A stretch of 41,718 nt of DNA from an uncultured Lachnospiraceae bacterium (GTDB taxonomy: Bacteria; Bacillota; Clostridia; Lachnospirales; Lachnospiraceae), in contig CAJUPT010000025.1 in NCBI GenBank assembly GCA_910588405.1, forward strand, positions 1 through 41,718. The letters are read 5' to 3'. The translations under genes were made by a program, and so were the position numbers. This document shows, in pieces, positions 33,893 through 41,718 of this stretch (the stretch's first letter is position 1; each line of letters starts with the position of its first letter). Under the pieces are notes generated by a model. That model did not search any database. It worked only from the letters and a program-made list of their open reading frames with translations, and was not told the DNA's origin.

Positions 33893-35701
33893 TTATCTCG
33901 GCACTGCGATATGGGTGATGGCTCCCCAAATCCGGTTAGAAACATGGTCTATGCCGAGAATCCTGACCGTCACCCGGGAACCCCTGGGCGGACGGCCCCG
34001 CTTGGGATAACTGCACAGGCAGTCGATGCCGCCGTCTAAGGCCACGAACACACCGGTAGTATCCACTACGCTCACGGTACCGACATACCGGTTCCCCACG
34101 GAATACCGCCGGAGCGCCTTCTCATACGGGTTTTCCTGCGCCTGCTTCACCGACACGGATGCCCTCACGTTGTTCCGGTCCCTCCGGTCCACCTCCAGCA
34201 CCTTCACGAGGATCCTCTGGCCTGGCTGGAAATGCGCCGCGGCGTCCATCCACCGCTGGTAGCTCAGTTCCCGCAAAGGGATATAAAGCTCAAGCCCGAA
34301 CAAGTCCACGAAAATGCCTGCGCGGATGACTGACACCACCCTAGCCTCCGCGCATATACCGGAATACAGGATATAATTCCCCTCCCGGTCCGTGCCAAAA
34401 TAATATTCTTTCCGCCTGGCACGCATGGCTTCCAGACGGCTTGCCGCTGCCAGGCCGGTTCCCTGATCGATGCCTTTTACGATATAATCCACCTCAGCGC
34501 CCAGCCGTTTGGTTATCATATAATGCAGCATGTCATCAGGGGACCGTCTCCCGGAATCCTCCTGCGGCGGCTCCACCGCCTCATCCGCAGGGATGATGAT
34601 TTTATAATCCCCGTGATAAAGGACTGCGAGAGAATGCCCTGGCGTGTCAGACTGGCGCTCCACACCCTGGATGGTCCCTGTCAGGATACGGCCGGTTTTC
34701 TGGGATTCTAAAAGGTCCAGGAGGTCGTTCCGGCTCCTGTCCGCATCCGTCTCGACTGTCAGATGCTCGTCAATTGAGAGGATGGACGCTGTTATACCAG
34801 GACGGATATTCCGGTCTGGCCCCGTTTCTCTGTCAGACCGGCTCTGTGCCTGCCTCCTCCGCCCTGTCCCTGAAACCGGCCCAGGCGCACCCTCATCTCG
34901 GATCTTTGCCGAAGGCGCTTCATTTTCCGAGCCAGTATAGGGAATCGACTCCTTAGTCCTCACCTCAGACGCCTCTCCAGACAGCTCCGACTCATTTTCC
35001 GAGCCAGTTTGAGGGGGCGCCTCTGCGGCACTTACTTCAGCCGGATCTCCAGACAATTCTGCCTCTTTTTCCGAGCCGGTTTGGGGAATCGACTCCTTGA
35101 CCTCTGCCTCAGACGCCTCTTCAGGCAATTTTGCTCCTTTTTCCGAGCCAGTATAGGGAATCGACTCCTTAGTCCTCACCCCAGACTCCTCTCTGGGCAA
35201 TTTTGCTTCTTTTTCCGAACCAGTTTGAGAGGGCGACTCCTTAGTCCTCACCTCAGACTCCTCTCCAGACAGTTCCGACTCATTTTCCGAGCCAGTATAG
35301 GAAATCGACTCCTTAGTCCTCACCCCAGACTCCTCTCTGGGCAATTTTGTTTCTTTTTCCGAGCCAGTTTGAGAGGGCGACTCCTTAGTCCTCACCTCAG
35401 ACTCCTCTCCAGACAGCTCCGACTCATTTTCCGAGCCGGTTTGAGGGGGCGCCTCTGCGGCACTTACTTCAGCCGGATCTCCAGACAATTCTGTCTCTTT
35501 TTCCGAGCCGGTTTGAGGGATTGACTCCTCGCTGCCTGCTTCATCCGGTCCGACCAAGTCCCCCGGCCCATTTTCCAGGCCCGTATAGGATACCGCCTCC
35601 TCACCGCCTGCCGCGGCCGGCTCTTCAGCCATAACTGACTCCGCTTCTGTCATTTCCGCCCCGGTCTGGGAAATGATGTCCTTTTCCTGCTTTTTTCTCA
35701 T
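33893..35701 (-). CDS. S1 RNA-binding-domain protein with sortase-motif-like tandem repeats
   Basis: 602 aa from the ATG at 35701 (AGGAGG, 10-nt spacing). Residues 64-262 are about eight copies of a 24-residue acidic repeat that starts TGSE and ends in PPQ, IPQ, PSQ, ISY or IPY. The C-terminal half has two S1-like OB folds: about 435-520 (YSGICAEARVVSVIRAGIFVDLFGLELYIPLRELSY, split here only for length: YSGICAEARVV and FVDLFGLELYIPL) and about 530-602 (VGTVSVVDTTGVFVALDGGI). A possible third degenerate domain lies near 335-420. There is no signal peptide, so it should be cytoplasmic. S1 proteins of this type accompany conjugation genes in Lachnospiraceae elements; the role is unknown. It ends the conjugation cluster here. 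Confidence 0.8.
   Translation of the reverse strand: MRKKQEKDIISQTGAEMTEAESVMAEEPAAAGGEEAVSYTGLENGPGDLVGPDEAGSEESIPQTGSEKETELSGDPAEVSAAEAPPQTGSENESELSGEESEVRTKESPSQTGSEKETKLPREESGVRTKESISYTGSENESELSGEESEVRTKESPSQTGSEKEAKLPREESGVRTKESIPYTGSEKGAKLPEEASEAEVKESIPQTGSEKEAELSGDPAEVSAAEAPPQTGSENESELSGEASEVRTKESIPYTGSENEAPSAKIRDEGAPGPVSGTGRRRQAQSRSDRETGPDRNIRPGITASILSIDEHLTVETDADRSRNDLLDLLESQKTGRILTGTIQGVERQSDTPGHSLAVLYHGDYKIIIPADEAVEPPQEDSGRRSPDDMLHYMITKRLGAEVDYIVKGIDQGTGLAAASRLEAMRARRKEYYFGTDREGNYILYSGICAEARVVSVIRAGIFVDLFGLELYIPLRELSYQRWMDAAAHFQPGQRILVKVLEVDRRDRNNVRASVSVKQAQENPYEKALRRYSVGNRYVGTVSVVDTTGVFVALDGGIDCLCSYPKRGRPPRGSRVTVRILGIDHVSNRIWGAITHIAVPR
34916..35512 (-). repeat. 72-bp in-frame tandem repeats
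   Basis: About eight units of 72 bp, each coding 24 residues and starting TGSE. Units alternate in type (ELSGEESEVRTKES against KLPREESGVRTKES), showing duplication of pairs. Near-identical units make copy-number change by slippage or recombination likely. Confidence 0.9.
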
Positions 35702-35750
35702 TGATACAGCACCTCCTAAAATTAAATTGGTGTCCTTTTCCAACCCTCAT

Positions 35751-37679
35751 CTAAAAATCCTCCGGCGGTTTCGCCGAATGATACAGGCCCCTGGCGGAAA
35801 AACCAACTGTTTTTTGTTCCACCGCAGGCCTTTCCACCCGCAGTTCCTGCCCTGGCCACTCTTTTCCTGCCGGCTCCTCCACTGCCGGTTCCACGGGCGC
35901 TGCCTCACCCGTCCCACAGACGGGTTCCGAAACCGGCCGGTAATCCATGATCGACGCGCGCTCCATGCGCTCCGACATCGGATGCCTCGTATAATCCAGT
36001 TTGTTCAGCCGCAGCACATTACAGCCCCGTATGATGCACAGAAGCTCCCGGTTCGGCAGCCGCAGCACCTCATCCGGCGTCAGAAGCCTCCTACGGCCCT
36101 GGCCCTCGGTCTGGCGGTACTGGGGGATCAGCTGCGCCACCGCCATGGTCTGGCGCACCGTCATCGTGGAGTTCACCTGCACGCTCATATCGCCGCTCCG
36201 GGCAGAAAAATATTCCGCGCTCACGTCATCGGTGCAGCCCAGCATAAGCTGGATATCGCAGTTGCCGATGATCTCGGCCCACAGGTTATTGGGGTACCTG
36301 TTCTGCAGCTGCCCCAGGCTCTGCACGGCCAGCATGACGCGGATGTCCCTGGAACGGATTACCGACAGGGACCTGGCAAAGTCCGACCCGTCAGCCGCGC
36401 CGCCAATCCGGCCTACGTTGTTAAACTCATCCAGAATTAAGTTTACCGGCACATCGCAGCGCCCCGCCGGCCGGCTGTCGGCATACCGGGTAAGGCAGAT
36501 AAACAAAAACGAAAAAAAGAGCGACGACAGAAACGCCATTGTGGCGTCCTGGTCACTCAGGATCAGGTAATAAGCGCATTTTTGCTTCCCCGGGGCCGTC
36601 AGGTCTATGTCGGACCGGCTGGTGATCCGGCAGACCGCCTCATTCTGCAGCACCTGCAGGCGGGTGCCAAGCCCCAGCACGATGCCGGATTTCACGGTGT
36701 CGCTAGACTGGGAAAACAGGTTATACGGGGCCCTTGCCGGATGGCTTAACGGCAGCTTCTCGAAGATAGCCGTCAGCTGCCTTTCGCTGTTCCTGGTCAG
36801 AAGCTGGTATACGGCGGGCAGGCTTTTTAAGTCCGGCCCCCTTGCCGGGTCCTGGTCCACCAAAAGGATCAGCGCTTTCAACAGGTTCCCCTCACCGTTA
36901 TCCCAGAAATGGTCCCCCTTCCCGGCGCTGGTATTCCCAATAATCACGTTGGTCAGCACCTGGGCCATCAGGGTGTCCCCGTTTAAGTCCGACATGCAGT
37001 TCCAGGAGTCCCCGTGCGCCGGGTCAACCAGGTTGTAGACCTTCACCTCATACCCGGCCCGGCGGTACAGCTTGGCCGTGTCGGCGTACAGCTCCCCCTT
37101 GGGATCTGTGACCACCACGGACTCGCCCCGTTTCAGCGCCTGGAACAGGGCGTTGCGGATGACAGCCCGGGACTTCATGGTGCCGGACGCGCCGAACACG
37201 GCGATATGCCGGTTCAGCCTGGTATCCTCCGGCATACAGACGGCGTTCCCCTTGTATTCCCCCAAAATCACGCCCTTCGCCTTCCCTACCGGCGCCACCT
37301 CCAGGACCTCCTTCATCTCTTTCGCCCCCATCCAGGCAGCCGTCCCATACGTCCCGGACGCGCTCCGGGAAAAGCCGCGGCCATCCTCTATATTTCCGCC
37401 CTTATGGCTGTTAAACCGGACATACAGGATCATTCCTGTTCCGGCTATGGACAAAAACAGCATGGCACGTGCCCCATATCCGGTAAAAGCCGCCCGGAAG
37501 CAGAGGGGCAGGCTCCAGTCCATCCCTTCCATTGCCGCCTGCCCCGCCATCCCGCCCGATTCCATCCAGCTGTCATAATGCGACAAAAACTGGCCCAAAA
37601 GGCCGCCAAGATACAGGAACGCTGCGCATCCCAGTATGACGGCCGCGGCCATTGCCGCCGCACGTTTTTTATCCTTCAA
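35751..37679 (-). CDS. virD4: VirD4/TraG-type coupling ATPase (CD1115-like)
   Basis: 642 aa. The TTG at 37679 has GGGAGG 7 nt upstream and overlaps the preceding gene by 11 nt, so translation is probably coupled. Two N-terminal membrane helices (about 8-30 and 70-90) are followed by the motor domain. Walker A is FGASGTMKSR (162-171), with VVVTDPKGEL close by (188-197). The Walker B-like strand is VNLILDEFNNVG (about 411-422). These are the marks of type IV coupling proteins, which bring the relaxosome to the conjugation channel at the inner face of the membrane. The C-terminal tail is Pro/Glu-rich. The length fits the Gram-positive CD1115 group. Confidence 0.92.
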   Translation of the reverse strand: MKDKKRAAAMAAAVILGCAAFLYLGGLLGQFLSHYDSWMESGGMAGQAAMEGMDWSLPLCFRAAFTGYGARAMLFLSIAGTGMILYVRFNSHKGGNIEDGRGFSRSASGTYGTAAWMGAKEMKEVLEVAPVGKAKGVILGEYKGNAVCMPEDTRLNRHIAVFGASGTMKSRAVIRNALFQALKRGESVVVTDPKGELYADTAKLYRRAGYEVKVYNLVDPAHGDSWNCMSDLNGDTLMAQVLTNVIIGNTSAGKGDHFWDNGEGNLLKALILLVDQDPARGPDLKSLPAVYQLLTRNSERQLTAIFEKLPLSHPARAPYNLFSQSSDTVKSGIVLGLGTRLQVLQNEAVCRITSRSDIDLTAPGKQKCAYYLILSDQDATMAFLSSLFFSFLFICLTRYADSRPAGRCDVPVNLILDEFNNVGRIGGAADGSDFARSLSVIRSRDIRVMLAVQSLGQLQNRYPNNLWAEIIGNCDIQLMLGCTDDVSAEYFSARSGDMSVQVNSTMTVRQTMAVAQLIPQYRQTEGQGRRRLLTPDEVLRLPNRELLCIIRGCNVLRLNKLDYTRHPMSERMERASIMDYRPVSEPVCGTGEAAPVEPAVEEPAGKEWPGQELRVERPAVEQKTVGFSARGLYHSAKPPEDF

Positions 37680-38823
37680 ACAGATCCCTCCCTGTCAGGC
37701 CAAGCCCTCCATAAACCAAATCCATCCCTATCATACGGACCCCAGCCAGACTCCCCAGATACGCGCGTACATAGCCGGCCTGGTGGGGGAAGCATAAGAC
37801 CTCAAACGGCCCTCCCCCGCCCCCTGCCGCCTCCTTAAACCGGATGAGCCTGGCGATGTCGCCATCCAGATGGGACAGAACATATACCCCGTCCACACAG
37901 GCGTCATATTCAAACATCCCCCTGTCATAGGAACGGGTTTCCGCTTCAAACAGCAGGGACAGCAGGCGCCCCTTCCAGTCGGCAAGGCACAAAAGGGCCA
38001 GCTGCCGGATGCCATCCGGGTCCATGGGGACAAAATAAATATGATGGTAAATGGAATCAAACCGCAGCTCAAGCCTGTGGCTTTTATCCGATTCCAAAAG
38101 GGTCCTTAAAGCCACGCCCCCGGATCGGCCGACCAGGACCGCCCCGTCCACCCTGTCTGTGCCGGCGTTGAGCCTGGCAGCCTCCGTCAGGCCCACAAGC
38201 GCCTTGAATTCCCCCATACCGCCCCACTTCATGACGGCATTCCGGGTATTATAGACGGCATAACAGCCCCCGGGGGAAAAGACAGCGCCTGCCATACGGG
38301 TAAACATGGTTTTGTTCATCTCCGTCTCCCCGATCTTTTTTAAGTCCCTCGCCAGGTAAAAGCAGGGAGACCCAGGCACGACGCGCAGGATCTTTTTATT
38401 CTGCAGCTTCGGCAGAAGGTACGGCCTCGCCTCGACCCCTGCCCTCATACAAAGCGCGGCCGCCTCGGCGACCCTGTGATTCCGCTCCCGGTGGGCCGCA
38501 TCCCCCGGAAACCGGTGGCCCCAGAACGCTGCCATATAGAACCCATACGCGTCCGGATGGACCCATCCAAGCAAAGCCAGGGCGCTTTTATACAGGCGCA
38601 CGGATTTCTCTTTCCCCCTGCCGGAGACAGTCAGGACACGGCCTGTAAACTCCTCCCCCGTCTCAGGGTCGCGCACCGTCTGCTCTGAGGCCAGCCTGCG
38701 CGCCAGGGCTTTTAAGACCCTCTCATTCCCCATAACCGAAAGGGAGGAAAACGGGAATTCCCCCGTGAATGACAGCAGCGTGACAAGGCGAGCCGCCTGG
38801 CTGCCCGCGCGGAAATACAGCAT
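37669..38823 (-). CDS. Unknown conjugation-cluster protein (384 aa)
   Basis: I chose the ATG at 38823; its ribosome site (GGGGTGGTGAG) is modest. A longer open frame to 38952 lacks support. The sequence is soluble, mixed alpha/beta and basic in the N-terminal half (LARRLASE, RGKEKSVRLYKSALALLGW). The second half is more acidic and hydrophobic (IYHHIYFVPMDPDGIRQLALL, EVLCFPHQAGYVRAYL). No ATPase, relaxase HUH or membrane motif is visible. It overlaps virD4 by 11 nt and follows the DUF6100-like gene, so a role in element transfer or replication initiation is plausible. The order resembles places where replication-relaxation proteins occur, but I cannot confirm that. Confidence 0.7.
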   Translation of the reverse strand: MLYFRAGSQAARLVTLLSFTGEFPFSSLSVMGNERVLKALARRLASEQTVRDPETGEEFTGRVLTVSGRGKEKSVRLYKSALALLGWVHPDAYGFYMAAFWGHRFPGDAAHRERNHRVAEAAALCMRAGVEARPYLLPKLQNKKILRVVPGSPCFYLARDLKKIGETEMNKTMFTRMAGAVFSPGGCYAVYNTRNAVMKWGGMGEFKALVGLTEAARLNAGTDRVDGAVLVGRSGGVALRTLLESDKSHRLELRFDSIYHHIYFVPMDPDGIRQLALLCLADWKGRLLSLLFEAETRSYDRGMFEYDACVDGVYVLSHLDGDIARLIRFKEAAGGGGGPFEVLCFPHQAGYVRAYLGSLAGVRMIGMDLVYGGLGLTGRDLFEG

Positions 38824-38978
38824 CTCACCACCCCTTCGCGCGTGGGCATTTTCCGACAACATGCCTGCTCCCTTTGTCGGATTTCCCCATGGCCCTGTGC
38901 CCCAAAAACACAGCAACACCGGGCTTTTTCGGCATACCGGAAATGATGTCATTTCTGCGTATGGAAAACGGCCTGTTT

Positions 38979-39683
38979 TTACATAAGATTTTCCGGTCGG
39001 AACCGCTCATCCTCATACAGCTTTACCCCCTCGTCCGGCATGTTTTTTTCCTCCCTGATCCAGTCCGGGAACTCATCTTTTGGCACCACGTACACTTCCG
39101 TCCGCTCCCTGGTACCGGCCGCGCTGCAGGCGTAATGGGAGCAGACAAGGGGCCCGTCATCCGGCATGGCATACATGGCTACGATGTCCGACACCATGTT
39201 CGTCTCGATATTGTCATGGTCCCGTTTCTGCCGGTCCGGCCTTTCCCGGTCATATACATGCCGGTAAACCAGTACGCAGTCCCCATACCGCACCGGCTCC
39301 CTGCCCCAGAAGAAATCCCGCATGGCCAGATAGACAATGGACCGGATATATTCCACGCTCCCGCCCTCTTTTTTGGGCAGCAGCGCCGGGATGCGCATGG
39401 AAAACCATCCCTGCCCGGTAAACCCGATTTCCACCGGCACACACAGCCTCATCACATTCTCCACTTCTATATGCGCGTGCGGGCACCCGGTGTATGCCGG
39501 GAGCGCCCTTGTTAAAAGCACCATCCGCTCGGCGGTCTCCTCCAGGCGGACCGCCTGCTCGTAAGCCCGTTTCATATCACGCTCATGGCAGTACCGGCGG
39601 ACAGCCGCCATCTGGTCCTGCAGCTGCCCGCCGGCCTGTTCAAGTTTATCCAGTATCTTTCCGAATGATCGGTTTTGTTCCAT
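38979..39683 (-). CDS. DUF6100-like protein
   Basis: 234 aa from the ATG at 39683 (AAGGAG, 7-nt spacing). The N-terminal 70 residues are helical and charged (MEQNRSFGKILDKLEQAGGQ, then RAYEQAVRLEETAERMVLLTRALP), the part I associate with DUF6100. The remainder is mixed alpha/beta with YTGCPHAHIEVENV and DDGPLVCSHYAC. No signal peptide or catalytic motif is seen. DUF6100 genes usually sit beside DUF5697 and VirB4/VirD4 genes in Lachnospiraceae conjugative elements, as here. Function unknown. Confidence 0.68.
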   Translation of the reverse strand: MEQNRSFGKILDKLEQAGGQLQDQMAAVRRYCHERDMKRAYEQAVRLEETAERMVLLTRALPAYTGCPHAHIEVENVMRLCVPVEIGFTGQGWFSMRIPALLPKKEGGSVEYIRSIVYLAMRDFFWGREPVRYGDCVLVYRHVYDRERPDRQKRDHDNIETNMVSDIVAMYAMPDDGPLVCSHYACSAAGTRERTEVYVVPKDEFPDWIREEKNMPDEGVKLYEDERFRPENLM

Positions 39684-39769
39684 ATATGTTCTCCTTTTAT
39701 AGTCCGGCAGCCCCGCGGCTGCCATTCACAGTTCCCCATCACTTCCCCGCCGCCCCATTTACGCCCGCC

Positions 39770-40288
39770 TCATGGGATTTTGTAGTGGAACATAACTTCC
39801 GGCTCGTCCCCTCCCTGGAACTCCACTGTCGCGAACAGGCACGGGGCAGGCGGCAGTTTCAGCTTCGGCATTTCCAGGGCACGGGGCAGGACGATAATAT
39901 ATTTCAAATCTTCCTGGGGCTGCAGAAGCCTCAGCAGGTTCTCCTCCCCCTCATAAAGCACCACGATCTCATAACCGGTGTTCTCTTTCAGGAAGAAAAT
40001 CTGTGAGGGATAAGACGCCGGATAGTGCGCCAGCGGGTCCACGACGCCAAAAAATTTAAGCAGCACCCAGACCGCCAGAATCAGCCTCTGGTCCGGCTGG
40101 CACAGCGGGTCCAGCCCGATGTAATAGCCGCCCGAGATGTCGGCAACCAGCATCTGCCTCTTTAAATTCCTTAAAATTTTTTCCGCTGTACGCGGCGGCT
40201 TTCCCAGCATCGCAAGAAGCTGCGCCCTGGGCAGCGGCCCATACTGCGCGAGCCACCGCACCACATACTGTTCCTCCTTAAGCAGCAC
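39770..40288 (-). CDS. DUF5697-like winged-helix protein
   Basis: 172 aa. The GTG at 40288 follows GGAGG with 10-nt spacing. The first 60 residues form a likely winged helix: EEQYVVRWLAQYGPLPRAQL, then RTAEKILRNLKRQ and a beta wing ADISGGYYIG. The rest carries YEIVVLYEGEENLLRLL and KYIIVLPRALEM, resembling a degenerate nuclease-like or ligand fold. The layout agrees with DUF5697 and recalls replication-relaxation proteins. It lies 33 nt after the VirB4 gene and is probably in the same transcript. A DNA-binding role is likely, the exact one unknown. Confidence 0.7.
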   Translation of the reverse strand: MLLKEEQYVVRWLAQYGPLPRAQLLAMLGKPPRTAEKILRNLKRQMLVADISGGYYIGLDPLCQPDQRLILAVWVLLKFFGVVDPLAHYPASYPSQIFFLKENTGYEIVVLYEGEENLLRLLQPQEDLKYIIVLPRALEMPKLKLPPAPCLFATVEFQGGDEPEVMFHYKIP

Positions 40289-40321
40289 CCTTCTTCCACC
40301 TCCCCTCCGGCCGCGCGCATA

Positions 40322-41718
40322 TCACACGGAATGCGCATCCCCATCAGAATGCGCCCGTGCCTCCCTGCGCTTTTTTAAGATTTCCTCCAGTTCCGCGCGG
40401 TCCGTGGTGATCATCTCCTGTTCTTCCCCCGATGCCCGGATTACCACCGGGATCTTGTTGTTCCCCGAATAGACCAGCGCCTCCCCCCGCTCAAACCTTG
40501 TGATGGCGTGGGTCTCGGCCTTCGTCAGCTTCAGCACCTCCTTCGCGTACCGCGCCTCATCCGGTTCCAGGTTCAGGATAATCTTATTCTTGCTGTTGTT
40601 AATGATGGCCCTTCCGTATTTCCCGTCCTCAAGCCCAAAGAAATCCGACAGGTCCTGGGTGGCGGAGACCGCCGCGCCGCCAAAGCCCCGGATCGTTTTA
40701 AAAATAGTCAGGCAGAACTCCGCCGCCAGCCGGTTCGACGAAGCGCCGACAAGCTGCCAGATCTCATCGATCATAATCGCTTTTTTGCGGGTCCTGTCCG
40801 CCTTCACTTTGTCCCAGACATAATCCAGGGCGATCATCATGCCCACCGGCAGCAGCTTTCCTTTAAGCTCCGATAAATCCAGCACGATATATTTGTTGCT
40901 CAGGTCCACGTTGGTCTGCCGGTTAAAGGACTGGGCGGAACCGGTGACAAACCGGCTGACGATCACCGCCACCCGCCTGGTCATCGGGTCGGACAGCAGG
41001 TTTTTATGCAGGTCCCCCAGGACCGGCATCGGCTTCATCTCCGGTTCCGGGGCGGAAGCGTCCACATACAGGGAATCATTGTCGTGGGTCATCCCGAAAT
41101 CGGCGTAGGTCTTAATCAGCGCCTCGTCAAGCATCTGCTCCTCCTCATTGGTCATGTCCGGTATCAGCAGGGAGAAAAATATCATCAGCTGCTGGATTTT
41201 CCCCGCCAGTATGGAATCCGTCCCGTCATAATCCTCCCCGTCAATCAGCTCCATTTCCGGGGATACCGTATGGCGGATCTCCATCACGTTGATGCAGTGG
41301 GAGGAGCCCGGCGCGATCTTAATGTACTGGCCGCCTATTTTCTGACAGGCCCGCCTGAACTCATGCCCTTTGATGGGCGCTATAATATAGCACTGTATCC
41401 CCCTCATCCGCATCCGCAGCGCCAAAAGCTGCAGGGTAAAGGTTTTCCCCGCCCCGCTGGTGCCCAGCAGGTTCAGGTTTGCGTTTTTATTCTTTTTGGA
41501 GTCAAACAGGTCCACGACGCACAGGGAATTATTGTGCCGGTTCACGCCCAGCAGGATGCCCGTATCGTCAGACATCTCAAAGCTCGTGAACATGTAAGTG
41601 CTGGCGGCCCCGCTGGTCAGCATGTTCCTCCTGGATCTCTTTTCAAGGGCGGGCGTCATATTCATGTTAATAACTTCATGAGATGTCACAGATTTGACCT
41701 CGTTCGCTGTCGCAAACC
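40322..41718 (-). CDS. virB4: VirB4-like conjugation ATPase, C-terminal part
   Basis: The open frame continues past the right edge, so the start is outside; 464 codons are visible. They contain the end of the VirB4 N-terminal domain (MLTSGAASTYMFTSFEM, ILLGVNRHNNSL) and the complete motor. The motor has Walker A GTSGAGKT (visible residues 85-92), Walker B AIMIDEIWQLV (about 318-328) and a conserved SATQDLSDFF switch region. VirB4 proteins power assembly of the conjugation channel at the membrane. Full Gram-positive homologues are about 800 aa, so roughly half is missing to the right. An internal GTG at 41689 is not a credible start. Confidence 0.93.
   Translation of the reverse strand, partial: FATANEVKSVTSHEVINMNMTPALEKRSRRNMLTSGAASTYMFTSFEMSDDTGILLGVNRHNNSLCVVDLFDSKKNKNANLNLLGTSGAGKTFTLQLLALRMRMRGIQCYIIAPIKGHEFRRACQKIGGQYIKIAPGSSHCINVMEIRHTVSPEMELIDGEDYDGTDSILAGKIQQLMIFFSLLIPDMTNEEEQMLDEALIKTYADFGMTHDNDSLYVDASAPEPEMKPMPVLGDLHKNLLSDPMTRRVAVIVSRFVTGSAQSFNRQTNVDLSNKYIVLDLSELKGKLLPVGMMIALDYVWDKVKADRTRKKAIMIDEIWQLVGASSNRLAAEFCLTIFKTIRGFGGAAVSATQDLSDFFGLEDGKYGRAIINNSKNKIILNLEPDEARYAKEVLKLTKAETHAITRFERGEALVYSGNNKIPVVIRASGEEQEMITTDRAELEEILKKRREARAHSDGDAHSV

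Noticed and set aside
34916..35512. Possible CRISPR array
   Set aside because: The repeats are 72 bp, contiguous, in frame and without unique spacers; they code for a protein repeat.

Overview
The window looks like DNA from a gut-type Lachnospiraceae (Clostridia). Supporting signs are strong AGGAGG ribosome sites, Gram-positive signal peptides and wall or membrane anchors, ECF transport, and conjugation genes of the VirB4 / CD1115-type VirD4 / DUF5697 / DUF6100 kind. Every gene I can support is on the minus strand, so transcription runs from high to low coordinates. No similarity search could be run. Family names come from motifs read in the translated sequence.

Right part (about 24.2-41.7 kb), conjugative-element backbone plus surface cargo. 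It holds the C-terminal part of a VirB4-like ATPase, DUF5697- and DUF6100-like proteins, an unknown 384-aa protein, a VirD4/TraG-type coupling protein, and an S1-domain protein with 24-residue tandem repeats. Next come a 2,466-aa surface adhesin (two glycine-rich domains and eight DUF11-like repeats), a small anchored membrane protein, a signal peptidase I split by a frameshift in a T9 tract, and an unknown 206-aa protein.

Middle (22.5-24.2 kb). A tyrosine recombinase gene lies between two near-identical 31-bp direct repeats. Upstream of it, two face-to-face promoters share a palindrome. The plus-strand one appears to drive a short non-coding RNA with its own terminator.

Left-middle (3.9-22.4 kb), the main discovery candidate. 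A cobalamin (B12) riboswitch with an intrinsic terminator precedes a seven-gene operon. The genes encode a small secreted protein with a transcobalamin-like beta domain (DUF4430 type), a 2,615-aa anchored protein with two such domains, and an anchored 1,216-aa protein with an alpha/alpha-barrel like that of intrinsic factor/transcobalamin. They are followed by a DUF4430 lipoprotein and a complete dedicated ECF transporter (EcfT, fused double ATPase, S component with an extra membrane domain). I infer a Gram-positive surface B12-capture system: proteins shaped like the two halves of animal intrinsic factor pass the vitamin to an ECF importer, under B12 feedback. Either this operon is carried by the mobile element, or the element inserted just upstream of it.

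Left end (0-3.9 kb). It contains a hairpin-rich intergenic stretch, a LysR regulator with a clear terminator, a small unknown gene behind a promoter with two LexA-like boxes, a DUF5688 protein, and the first 36 codons of a YkgJ-type CxxCxxCC protein at the window edge.
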